A DNA stretch of 9,292 bases. Source: Aestuariicoccus sp032586235. Its GTDB lineage: Bacteria; Pseudomonadota; Alphaproteobacteria; Rhodobacterales; Rhodobacteraceae. A program made the translations under genes and the position numbers. Positions within the stretch are counted from its first letter, which is position 1. Each line of letters starts with the position of its first letter. The notes under the pieces were generated by a model that ran no database searches, was not told where the DNA came from, and worked only from the letters and a program-made list of their open reading frames with translations. Below are positions 1 through 6,033 of this stretch, piece after piece. The stretch spans positions 1-9,292 of the forward strand of contig NZ_JAWHTD010000077.1 in the NCBI RefSeq assembly GCF_032586235.1. Reading direction: 5' to 3'.

Positions 1-414
1 GACACGTTCGGCAAAAAGAAACGTGAGCTGACGCTGTCGATCGCGGCGCTCGAGGAAGAGTTGGCGAGACAGCCGGACCCGGCCGAAATCGAGGCGAACC
101 GCATGCGTTTCCTCGAACTGGCAAAATGTCTTGCGCAGCTTCATCTTCAGGGCACGGAGGCTGAAAAGCGCGAAATCGTCGAAAACGCCTTCTCGAACCG
201 GACGGTGGTCGGAAAAGCCGTCGAACTGAAGCCACATCAATGGCTTCAACTGCGACAAACTACTCCATGCGTCTTCTATGGTGCCCATTATCGGAACACA
301 TATCGAACTCAGGGTGACAATGGCGGGCTTCAGTCTTTGGCAAAATTGCTTGATATTAGAGCGTTTCGGATTGCACCTGAATCGGGAGGGAGTCCCGAGA
401 CGTCTGATCTGTGA
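1..414 (+). CDS. Probable large serine recombinase, C-terminal fragment (5' end outside window)
   Basis: The frame is open from the first base, so the N-terminal part lies upstream of the window; 137 residues are visible. The first ~45 residues (KKKRELTLSIAALEEELARQ onwards) form a charged, coiled-coil-like helix. They are followed by a region containing TEAEKREIVENAFSNRTVVG and GKAVEL. A coiled coil and then an 'EKR..l...f.nrtv.gk.v' strand pattern is typical of the C-terminal end of large serine recombinases, which integrate or excise phages and integrative elements. The resolvase catalytic domain would lie upstream and cannot be checked. The last ~50 residues match nothing I know and may be read-through past an original end. 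GC is lower than in the operon to the right, which suggests acquired DNA. The assignment rests on general pattern only. Confidence 0.5.
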   Translation, partial: DTFGKKKRELTLSIAALEEELARQPDPAEIEANRMRFLELAKCLAQLHLQGTEAEKREIVENAFSNRTVVGKAVELKPHQWLQLRQTTPCVFYGAHYRNTYRTQGDNGGLQSLAKLLDIRAFRIAPESGGSPETSDL

Positions 415-429
415 TTATGGGATGGCTCG

Positions 430-475
430 CCCTTTTCGGCGGCGACCTTTGTTATGGTCGCCTTGGTCAAAAGGG
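430..475 (+). repeat. Nested inverted repeat in the leader of the IS110 remnant
   Basis: An outer stem CCCTTTT (430-436) / AAAAGGG (469-475) encloses an inner stem GGCGACC (441-447) / GGTCGCC (456-462) with an 8-nt loop. The unpaired sides between the stems are 4 and 6 nt. The structure sits just upstream of the IS110 transposase start, in the left non-coding end of the element. In several studied IS110 elements this region encodes the structured bridge RNA that guides recombination. That this is a bridge-RNA piece is inference; it could equally be an upstream hairpin of no special function. Confidence 0.4.
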
Positions 476-489
476 AAAGGAGCGGACCA

Positions 490-842
490 ATGTCGCTTGT
501 TACTCTTGGGATTGATTTGGACAAGACGGTTTGCAGTCTTGTCGGTTTGGACGCGGCCGGTACGGCTGTCATTCGAAAGCGTCTGCGGCGCGCAGGCCTT
601 GTTGCCTTTGTCCTGGACCTCGACCGATGCGTGGTTGCAATGGAAGCGTGCTGTGGCGCGCATCATTTGGGGCGTGTTTTTGATAGCTCTGGTTTTGATG
701 TTCGGCTCATGTCGCCGGAATACGTCAAACCCTATGTGAAGGCGCAGAAGAATGAAGACCGCGACGCGGAGGCGATTTCTGAGCCGCAACGCGTCCTACA
801 ATGCGGTTTGTCCGGATCAAGACCCAGGAGCCTGACAGTTGA
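490..842 (+). pseudogene. IS110-family transposase (DEDD recombinase), frameshifted and truncated
   Basis: The reading frame starts at ATG 490 behind a good ribosome site (AAAGGAG, 476-482). The first 98 residues match the N-terminal RuvC-like DEDD domain of IS110 transposases: GIDLDK near residue 7, VAMEACCGAHHLGR near 52, then RLMSPEYVKPYVKAQKN and DRDAEA. The acidic residues expected for the D-E-D-D centre are visible. After EAISE (codon 781-783) one base is missing. In the shifted frame from 786 the family sequence continues as ATRPTMRFVRIKTQE and then stops at 840-842. IS110 transposases usually have 300-400 residues and a C-terminal Tnp20 domain with a catalytic serine; that part is absent. 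The element is therefore a dead fragment that could only move with help in trans. Confidence 0.85.
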
Positions 843-1041
843 GCGGCGGCGGCAAAAACTGGAGAAATTGAATGGTCGTGAAAGACCGTTGTGATTATGA
901 GGATGCCGGCGCGCGAACCCCATCTTGGCCAGGGCAAAACCCTGAGACCGGATACGTTGATGCAGACTGCGCAGAGTTTGATCCAAAAATACCTTGCAGA
1001 CCGGGCGGGCCATACATTCATCCTGTTTGGGAGGATTGATC
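843..1041 (+). other. Segment between the IS110 and IS630 remnants
   Basis: This 199-bp stretch links the broken IS110 gene to the IS630 start. It has no IS110 C-terminal domain in any frame that I recognise. A 55-codon frame (872-1039, ATG start) encodes a hydrophilic peptide with DRCDYEDAGA and PETGYVDADCAEFDP. It has no ribosome site I would trust, is directly preceded by a stop codon, and overlaps the IS630 ribosome site, so it is probably not a gene. The right-hand part is likely the left non-coding end of the IS630 element. The boundary between the two elements cannot be placed from this sequence alone. Confidence 0.4.
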
Positions 1042-1146
1042 ATGTCAGCACCTTTGCCATTGGCACTTCGAAGGCAGTTTCAGAGATTGATTGAAGAAGG
1101 GTTAAACGGGCGAGCGACGGCACCGGATTTCAGCATCGACACATAG
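1042..1146 (+). pseudogene. IS630-family transposase, N-terminal stub
   Basis: ATG 1042 follows a strong ribosome site (GGGAGG, 1029-1034). The stub encodes MSAPLPLALRRQFQRLIEEG then LNGRATA, which fits the start of IS630-family transposases (usually '..PLPLALRERFQRYVEEGLSGRAAA..', the beginning of their HTH region). After about codon 26 (near 1120) the match ends, and the frame continues for a few unrelated codons to TAG 1144-1146. Those last codons are the antisense strand of the XRE-like gene remnant. The whole catalytic DDE domain is missing, so only the left end of the element survives. This is recognition from memory of the family, without an alignment. Confidence 0.65.
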
Positions 1147-1274
1147 TTCGGATTCGGAAACCCCGCCTCGATCGCGATGTCGCGCTGGGTCTTCTTGGCA
1201 CTCAGTTTGAGAATACGCCGGTCGAGGAATTTTGCGAGCCGGGTGTTGGCGTGGGGGTGCCTCTTTTTCGTCAT
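1080..1274 (-). pseudogene. Small XRE/HTH-type DNA-binding protein, 3'-truncated
   Basis: Reading leftwards from ATG 1274 the product begins MTKKRHPHANTRLAKFLDRR and continues ILKLSAKKTQRDIAIEAGFP then NPNYVSMLKSGA. This resembles short alphaproteobacterial helix-turn-helix proteins: 'QRDIAIEAGFPNPNYVSMLKSG' fits the turn and recognition helix, normally followed by 'PLDRVPALAKAL...'. Here the match stops after SGA at about 1121-1126. The remaining 12 residues come from antisense IS630 sequence before a TGA at 1080-1082. The ribosome site AGGAG lies 10 nt before the ATG. The original protein would probably have had over 100 residues. What remains may still make a 64-residue peptide with half a DNA-binding domain, but most likely it is dead. 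Confidence 0.6.
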
Positions 1275-1506
1275 GACTCTGGCACTCCTAAAGACGCAGC
1301 ACTGCACTGCTGTCTTCGTTATTGCAGCGGCGTGATCGGAAGTGTGTTGGATTTGGGTGGATTCTATCTTTCTGCCACTCAGCATCCAATCATGAAGCCA
1401 GATTGGCGTCCAATATTGCTGCCCTCGAGCTGAGTTGTCTGGCGTTGCGTCGTCCTCGCGTAATGCAGCCGTGATGGGCCAGCATATACATTTTTGCGAT
1501 TTTGCT
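1275..1506. other. Gene-free spacer between the fucosyltransferase gene and the XRE remnant
   Basis: These 232 bp lie 3' of the fucosyltransferase stop and 5' of the XRE-like remnant, both on the minus strand. I see no protein match in any frame and no hairpin followed by a T-run that would end the operon. The base composition is close to that of the mobile-gene debris on the left and clearly less GC-rich than the operon, so the boundary of the operon segment lies around 1500-1540. The leader and promoter of the XRE-like gene should be here; I found no convincing -35/-10 pair. Confidence 0.5.
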
Positions 1507-2535
1507 TCAGACCAGCGTCGGGCTTTGTTCGCAAAGTGCTGGCAGCTCGGCCAGCAGGGCCGCGTGCAGGCGTTCCTGTTCGGACACAAGGTTACGGATC
1601 GTGAAGAGCGCCGCCAGCCGCGCCTGCGCCTCGGCATAGGCAGCGGGATCGGGGGTCAGCGCGGCAACGGCGGCGGCGGCGTCCTCGGGGGAGAGGCCGT
1701 AGAGGTTCAGCCAGCTGCCCTCGGGCACCAGATCGCGCACCCGGTGGTCCGGCCCGGCGATATAGAGCGGCCAGCCCCCCACCGCGAAGGCGTCGAAGAG
1801 CTTTTCGGTGACATAGGGCGCGGCATGGGTGTTCTCGATCGCCGAGAGCACGCGCACCGCCCCGTCCAGCTCGAGCAGCTTTTCCATGTGCCAGTCGCGC
1901 AGATCGCTGCGCTGGACATTGCCCTCCCAGCCGTGGCCGCGGCAGGTGACGTCCAGGCCCGCCTCGATGCAGGCCAGCGCGATGCGGGTGCGCCGGGCCG
2001 AGAGGCCAAAGACATCGTGGCCCTCGAATGCGCGGTCGAATTTCTCGTTGCGGCGCTTTTCGGCCATGAAGACGATATCGCGGCTGCGGTCGAAATGCGC
2101 CTGCCAGTGGGCGGCGCCGCGCGCGGCGTTCTGCGCGAAGCGCAGGGCGTAGCGGTTGAAATAGCTGCGGTCGGTCAGCAGGAAATAGGGGATGCGGTCG
2201 AAGGCGAAGACCGGGCTGGTGAAATGGTTGAGCCAGGTATAGGGCAGGGGCCCCCGCGCGGTGTCGTGGATCTGGTCGCGACGGAAGGGGTCGCCGCCCC
2301 AGATGGTGTCCCAAAAGGGTTCCTCGCTGAAGAGCACCAGCCGCTGATGCGCGCCCAGCCCGGCGCGCAGGGCGTCGCCATGGGTGTCGAGGTCGCGGGG
2401 ATGGGCGATCAGCACCAGATCCGCCGCGCCGGGATCGTCCGTCAGCTCCAGCGCGCCGGCGGTCAGCGCCTGGATGGGTGCATAGGCCAGCGGCTGGCGG
2501 TGGCCGTAATCTCCGGCGATATGGATGCGGATCAT
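1507..2535 (-). CDS. GT10-family (alpha-1,3/4-type) fucosyltransferase
   Basis: This 342-residue protein probably moves L-fucose from GDP-fucose onto a glycan acceptor in the cytoplasm. The diagnostic GT10 donor-binding motif is at about residues 234-261: ENTHAAPYVTEKLFDAFAVG then GWPLYIAGP, compared with the family's 'EN....YvTEKl.dal..g.vPi..G'. The N-terminal half has LFSEEPFWD (about 68-76) and a short strand-helix pattern expected of the acceptor domain. I see no signal peptide, membrane helix or C-terminal heptad repeats like those of Helicobacter fucosyltransferases. The ATG at 2535 has a clear ribosome site (GAGGAGA) 7 nt upstream. The gene is last in the gmd-fcl-ATPgrasp-manC-GT operon, and the enzymes upstream make its donor, which supports the call. 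It is separated from manC by 116 bp holding a large inverted repeat. Linkage (alpha-1,3 or other) and acceptor cannot be read from sequence. Confidence 0.85.
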   Translation of the reverse strand: MIRIHIAGDYGHRQPLAYAPIQALTAGALELTDDPGAADLVLIAHPRDLDTHGDALRAGLGAHQRLVLFSEEPFWDTIWGGDPFRRDQIHDTARGPLPYTWLNHFTSPVFAFDRIPYFLLTDRSYFNRYALRFAQNAARGAAHWQAHFDRSRDIVFMAEKRRNEKFDRAFEGHDVFGLSARRTRIALACIEAGLDVTCRGHGWEGNVQRSDLRDWHMEKLLELDGAVRVLSAIENTHAAPYVTEKLFDAFAVGGWPLYIAGPDHRVRDLVPEGSWLNLYGLSPEDAAAAVAALTPDPAAYAEAQARLAALFTIRNLVSEQERLHAALLAELPALCEQSPTLV

Positions 2536-2579
2536 GCGCGCGTCTCCTCGGCGTATGGCCCGCGCGGTGCCCGGGCGCG

Positions 2580-2647
2580 CGGTGCGCAGTGAATGCGCAC
2601 CCTACGTGTCACGCGCCACCCGTAGGGTGCGCATTCATTGCGCACCG
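2580..2647. repeat. Double-palindrome (REP/BIME-like) element
   Basis: Two 27-bp arms (2580-2606 and 2621-2647) are inverted copies with one mismatch (2589 against 2638), around a 14-nt loop. Each arm is also a small hairpin by itself: GGTGCGCA (2581-2588) / TGCGCACC (2594-2601), and GGTGCGCA (2626-2633) / TGCGCACC (2639-2646), each with a 5-nt loop. The element can fold as one long stem or as two short hairpins. It begins 5 bp after the manC stop and ends 44 bp before the fucosyltransferase start. There is no T-run on the minus strand, so it is not a classic terminator. Repeats of this kind are often dispersed in many intergenic copies in a genome. On the transcript it could stabilise upstream mRNA or reduce read-through into the fucosyltransferase gene. 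Confidence 0.85.
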
Positions 2648-2651
2648 TTCC

Positions 2652-4073
2652 TCAGCTGCGGGCATAGACGTCCTCATAGCGGATGATGTCGTCCTCGCCC
2701 AGATAGCTGCCGGTCTGCACCTCGATCAGCACCATCGGCACCTTGCCGGGGTTCTCCATCCGGTGCACCGCGCCCAGCGGGATGTAGACCGACTGGTTCT
2801 CGGTCACCAGTTTCACATCCTCGTTCACGGTGACCCTGGCGGTGCCTTCGACCACGATCCAGTGCTCCGACCGGTGGTGGTGGCTTTGTAGGCTCAGTGC
2901 CGCGCCCGGGTGCACCACGATGCGCTTGACCTGAAAGCGCCCGCCGATGACCAAGCTTTCGTACCAGCCCCAGGGCCGGTAGTCGCGCGGCAGCTGCACC
3001 GCCTGGCTCGCCCCGCGCGCCTTGAGCGCGGCGACCGCTTCTTTCACCCGCTGGGCTTCCGATTTATGCGCCACCAGCACCGCATCGCCCATGGCGATGG
3101 CCACGATGTCGCGCAGGCCGATGCCCACCAGCTCCAGCCCTTCGGTTTCCGACCGCAGCAGCGTGTCGGAGCAATCGATCGCCGTGGCGCCGTCAGAACA
3201 GACGTTGCCCGCCGCGTCGGGCCCGGATTCCAGCCATACCGCATCCCAGCCGCCCAGATCCGACCAGCCCCCGGCATAGGGCATGACCGCGAGGTTGCCG
3301 GCCTTTTCCATGATCGCGTAATCGATCGAGATATCCTCGATCCCGGACCACGGCCCGGCGTCCAGACGGGTAAAGCCCAGATCGCTCTGCGCGCCCTCCA
3401 GCGCCGCCTGCACCCCCGCCATGAGCTGGGGCGCATGGGCCTCGAAGGCTGTGCGGATCGCAGCGGCGGTAAAGAGAAAGATGCCCGCGTTCCACAGGAA
3501 ATTGCCCGCCGCCAGCATCTCGGCGGCGCGCGCCGCATCCGGTTTCTCGACGAAGCGGGCGAGCTTTTGCGGGCTGGCCGCCTGCGCCTCGGCCCCCGCC
3601 GCCAGTTCCAGATAGCCGTAGCCCGTCTCGGGCCGGTCCGGCGCGATGCCGAAGGTCACCAGATCGCCCGCCTGCGCCCGCGGCACGGCGCCCTGCACGG
3701 CGGCCCGGAAGGCATCCGCGTCGGGGATGACGTGATCGGACGGTGCCACCAGCATCAGCGCCTCGGGGTCCTGGCGTTCCAGGTGCAGCGCCGCGGCCAG
3801 GATCGCGGGGGCGGTGTTGCGCCCCTCGGGTTCGATCAGGATGCTCGAGGGCACCTGTTCGATCGCCGCCAGCTGCTCGGTCACGATAAAGCGGAACGGA
3901 TCGCCGGTGACGACCATGGGCGCTGCGAAGCCGTCGCCGCTCAGCCGCCGGGCCGAGGCCTGAAACAGGCTTTCGGCGCCCATCAGCCGGGCGAATTGCT
4001 TGGGGTAGGATTTGCGCGACAATGGCCAGAGCCGGGTGCCGGAGCCGCCGCAGAGAAGAACGGGTGTGATCAA
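2652..4073 (-). CDS. manC: Mannose-1-phosphate guanylyltransferase / mannose-6-phosphate isomerase
   Basis: This bifunctional enzyme makes GDP-mannose from mannose-1-phosphate and GTP, and its C-terminal cupin can interconvert fructose-6-P and mannose-6-P. Numbered from the TTG start, the nucleotidyltransferase signature GGSGTRLWPLSRKSYPKQF is at residues 9-27 and FVEKP at 174-178. The type II phosphomannose isomerase domain fills the last ~110 residues, with the metal-site motif QSHHHRSEHW at 396-405 and IPLGAVHRMENP further on. I chose TTG 4073 because MITPVLLCGGSGTR is the usual family N-terminus, GGGAG lies 7 nt upstream, and 473 residues is normal length. A GTG at 4142 would add 23 residues of unconserved sequence. 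It is the fourth gene of the operon, 143 bp after the ATP-grasp gene, and supplies the substrate for Gmd. No phosphomannomutase is present here, so that step must be encoded elsewhere. Confidence 0.95.
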   Translation of the reverse strand: MITPVLLCGGSGTRLWPLSRKSYPKQFARLMGAESLFQASARRLSGDGFAAPMVVTGDPFRFIVTEQLAAIEQVPSSILIEPEGRNTAPAILAAALHLERQDPEALMLVAPSDHVIPDADAFRAAVQGAVPRAQAGDLVTFGIAPDRPETGYGYLELAAGAEAQAASPQKLARFVEKPDAARAAEMLAAGNFLWNAGIFLFTAAAIRTAFEAHAPQLMAGVQAALEGAQSDLGFTRLDAGPWSGIEDISIDYAIMEKAGNLAVMPYAGGWSDLGGWDAVWLESGPDAAGNVCSDGATAIDCSDTLLRSETEGLELVGIGLRDIVAIAMGDAVLVAHKSEAQRVKEAVAALKARGASQAVQLPRDYRPWGWYESLVIGGRFQVKRIVVHPGAALSLQSHHHRSEHWIVVEGTARVTVNEDVKLVTENQSVYIPLGAVHRMENPGKVPMVLIEVQTGSYLGEDDIIRYEDVYARS

Positions 4074-4199
4074 GAAACTGCTCCCTGCGCGTTTGGGATC
4101 TGGGTTCACGGGATAACGAAGGCCCGGCGCGTTGGAAAGCACCTTTGCCCCGCATCCGGCGATTTGCGGCGCGGGCGCCGGCGCACCGGCCGGGGCGCG

Positions 4200-4215
4200 C
4201 GGCCGGGCCCGGCCG
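4200..4215. repeat. Perfect 16-bp GC palindrome just after the ATP-grasp stop
   Basis: CGGCCGGGCCCGGCCG reads the same on both strands and starts one base beyond the ATP-grasp stop codon. It lies in a very GC-rich stretch (about 4165-4216) with further CCGG/GGCC complementarity. A transcript could form a strong hairpin here in the 143-bp gap before manC. No T-run follows, so factor-independent termination is unlikely; an mRNA stability or pausing role, or chance in GC-rich DNA, is possible. Confidence 0.45.
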
Positions 4216-4216
4216 C

Positions 4217-5014
4217 TCAGACCGCGTCGGGAAAGCGGTCCATCAGCGCGCAGAGCACCGCATCGCCCGTCTCGGTGAAGTTCTTGCCGGCATTGGGATA
4301 GGAGGTGAATTCGCCAAAGACCACGCCCTCGGCCGCGATGTAGAAATCCAGCCGCATGAAGACGCCGATATCGCCGGCGATGCGCGTGGCCAGATCCATC
4401 AGCGCCGCGAAATGCGGCGGGCGGGGGATCGGGTCGGCGGCAGCGTTGCTGGTCTGGAAATCGTCATAGGGCCGCCAGTCGCGGTCGTAGAAGCGGTGCC
4501 GCGTCGGGCCGTTGCGGTCGACCATCTGGATCACATGGGGCGCGCCGCCGGCCACATAGACCTTGAAGTCGCGCGGGATCGGGTAGGCCGGATCGTAATC
4601 CGCGATCAGCGCCTCGGCCAGGATCCGCGCACCGGGAGCCCTGGCCAGCGGTTTCGCAAGCCTGCGCGCGGCAAAGGCCCGTCTTTCCGCCCGCGGCACC
4701 GGGGCGCCGCGCAAAAGCTCGCGGTCGCCATCGAAAAGCATCACGCCTTCGGCATTGGCGGCGTTGTCGGGCTTGATCACCACGCGGTCGGGCAGGGCGG
4801 CGGCATCCAGCCAGGCGATGTCGGAGACCTCGGCATAGCGTTCGGGCAGCGGCAGTTTCATGCGCGTGGCATAGGCCCGCATCGCGGTCTTGTTGACAAG
4901 CTGCGCGATCTCGCGCCGGCGCGACTGGAGGACCGGGTCGGGATGCGGATCGGCGCCGTGGTACCAGCGCGCCAGTCGGGCGTCCATGCGTTGCTTGAAG
5001 CGGGCCTCGGCCAT
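4217..5014 (-). CDS. TupA-like ATP-grasp family protein
   Basis: The 265-residue product resembles the TupA-like ATP-grasp family, named after a teichuronopeptide biosynthesis protein of Bacillus and common in polysaccharide loci. Such enzymes use ATP to activate a carboxylate and join it to an amine or similar nucleophile. Visible family features are a nucleotide-binding strand and loop with K81 (VVIKPDNAANAEGVMLF, 78-94), LAEALI (132-137), and RDFKVYVAGG then MVDRNG and RHRFYDRDWRPY (148-183). The metal/ATP end is MRLDFYIAAEGVVFGEFTSY (220-239). The ATG at 5014 leaves 36 bp after fcl. An alternative TTG at 5050 directly follows the fcl stop in the same frame and would add 12 residues; neither has an ideal ribosome site. 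Its place between fcl and manC suggests it modifies the same glycan, for example by amide-linking an amino acid to a sugar acid. The substrate is unknown. Confidence 0.75.
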   Translation of the reverse strand: MAEARFKQRMDARLARWYHGADPHPDPVLQSRRREIAQLVNKTAMRAYATRMKLPLPERYAEVSDIAWLDAAALPDRVVIKPDNAANAEGVMLFDGDRELLRGAPVPRAERRAFAARRLAKPLARAPGARILAEALIADYDPAYPIPRDFKVYVAGGAPHVIQMVDRNGPTRHRFYDRDWRPYDDFQTSNAAADPIPRPPHFAALMDLATRIAGDIGVFMRLDFYIAAEGVVFGEFTSYPNAGKNFTETGDAVLCALMDRFPDAV

Positions 5015-5050
5015 CTCAGCGAGGTTTCCCCGTTTGCGGCCGCGCAGCAA

Positions 5051-6022
5051 TCATCCCCGGATGTCCCCCCGGTTTTCAAGGAACCACGCATAGGTTTCCG
5101 CGATCCCCTGTTCCAGCCCGATGCCCGCGCGCCAGCCCATGTCCGCGAGGCGGCTCACGTCCATCAGCTTGCGCATCGTGCCGTCGGGTTTCGTGGGGTC
5201 AGTCACGATCCGGCCTTCGAAGCCGGTGACCCGCATCACCATCTGCGCCAGTTCGAGGATCGACACGTCGGTTCCCGACCCGACGTTGATATGGCTCAGC
5301 ATGGGTTCGGTGTTGGCCTCGTAGGTGTCCTTCGGCAGGTCGAGCACGAAGAGGCTGGCCTCAGCCATGTCGTCTACATGCAGAAATTCGCGCCGGGGCT
5401 TGCCTGAGCCCCAGATCGTGACGCTTTCGGCGCCGGCCTCGGCCGCCTCATGGAAGCGGCGGATGAGTGCGGGCAGGACGTGGGAATTCTCAGGGTGGAA
5501 ATTGTCGCCCGGCCCGTAGAGGTTCGTGGGCATCACCGAGCGGTAATCGGTGCCGTGCTGGCGGTTGTAGCTTTCGCACAGCTTGATGCCGGCGATCTTG
5601 GCGATGGCGTAAGGCTCGTTGGTGGGTTCCAGAACACCAGTCAGTAGCGCGTCCTCGCGCATGGGCTGGGCCACGGCGCGCGGATAGATGCACGAGCTGC
5701 CCAGCTGCAAAAGCCGCCGCACCCCATGGGCGAAGGCCTGATGGATGACGTTACATTCGATCATCAGGTTGTCGTAGATGAAATCCCCCGGATAGGTGTT
5801 GTTGGCATGGATGCCGCCCACCCGGGCGGCGGCCAGGATCACCACGTCGGGGTTCTCGGCGGCCATGAAGGCGGCCACGGCGGCCTGGTTGGTCAGATCG
5901 AGCTCGGCATGGGTGCGGGTCACCAGCGTCAGATCCTCGCCCGCGTCGGCGCGCGCCTGAAGCCTGCGCAGGATCGCGCCACCCACCATGCCGCGATGGC
6001 CTGCGATGTAGATCCTGGTCAT
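5051..6022 (-). CDS. fcl: GDP-L-fucose synthase (GDP-4-keto-6-deoxy-D-mannose epimerase/reductase)
   Basis: This cytoplasmic enzyme converts GDP-4-keto-6-deoxymannose, the product of Gmd, to GDP-L-fucose by 3,5-epimerisation and NADPH-dependent reduction. At 323 residues it has normal length for an extended SDR protein. The Rossmann motif GHRGMVGGAI is at residues 8-17. The catalytic serine lies in GSSCIYP (108-114), the Y-x3-K pair is Y138/K142 (PYAIAK), and the epimerisation residues C111 and H181 (in NFHPENSHVLPAL) are present, matching the positions known from E. coli Fcl. RREFLHVDDMA, the family's substrate-loop motif, is also seen. ATG 6022 has an excellent GGAGG site inside the 11-bp gap after gmd, so the two are clearly co-translated. 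All key residues are intact, and I expect an active enzyme. Confidence 0.97.
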   Translation of the reverse strand: MTRIYIAGHRGMVGGAILRRLQARADAGEDLTLVTRTHAELDLTNQAAVAAFMAAENPDVVILAAARVGGIHANNTYPGDFIYDNLMIECNVIHQAFAHGVRRLLQLGSSCIYPRAVAQPMREDALLTGVLEPTNEPYAIAKIAGIKLCESYNRQHGTDYRSVMPTNLYGPGDNFHPENSHVLPALIRRFHEAAEAGAESVTIWGSGKPRREFLHVDDMAEASLFVLDLPKDTYEANTEPMLSHINVGSGTDVSILELAQMVMRVTGFEGRIVTDPTKPDGTMRKLMDVSRLADMGWRAGIGLEQGIAETYAWFLENRGDIRG

Positions 6023-6033
6023 GGGCCGCCTCC

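Noticed and set aside
872..1039. Small 55-codon gene between the IS110 and IS630 remnants
   Set aside because: It has no convincing ribosome site, directly follows a stop, and covers the IS630 ribosome site; no family is recognised.
1080..1637. A 185-codon minus-strand frame that includes the XRE-like sequence
   Set aside because: Only the part from ATG 1274 resembles a protein family and has a ribosome site. The upstream part overlaps the 3' end of the fucosyltransferase gene in another frame.
2580..2647. Intrinsic terminator after manC
   Set aside because: The stem is strong, but no T-run follows it on the minus strand, and the downstream gene belongs to the same pathway. A repeat element is the better description.
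1435..5407. Long plus-strand open frames over 1435-2592, 2910-4301 and 4145-5407 (up to 463 codons)
   Set aside because: They lie antisense to the GT10, manC, ATP-grasp and fcl genes. Their length is explained by GC-rich third positions, their translations are rich in A, G, R and H with no domain pattern, and none has a good ribosome site.
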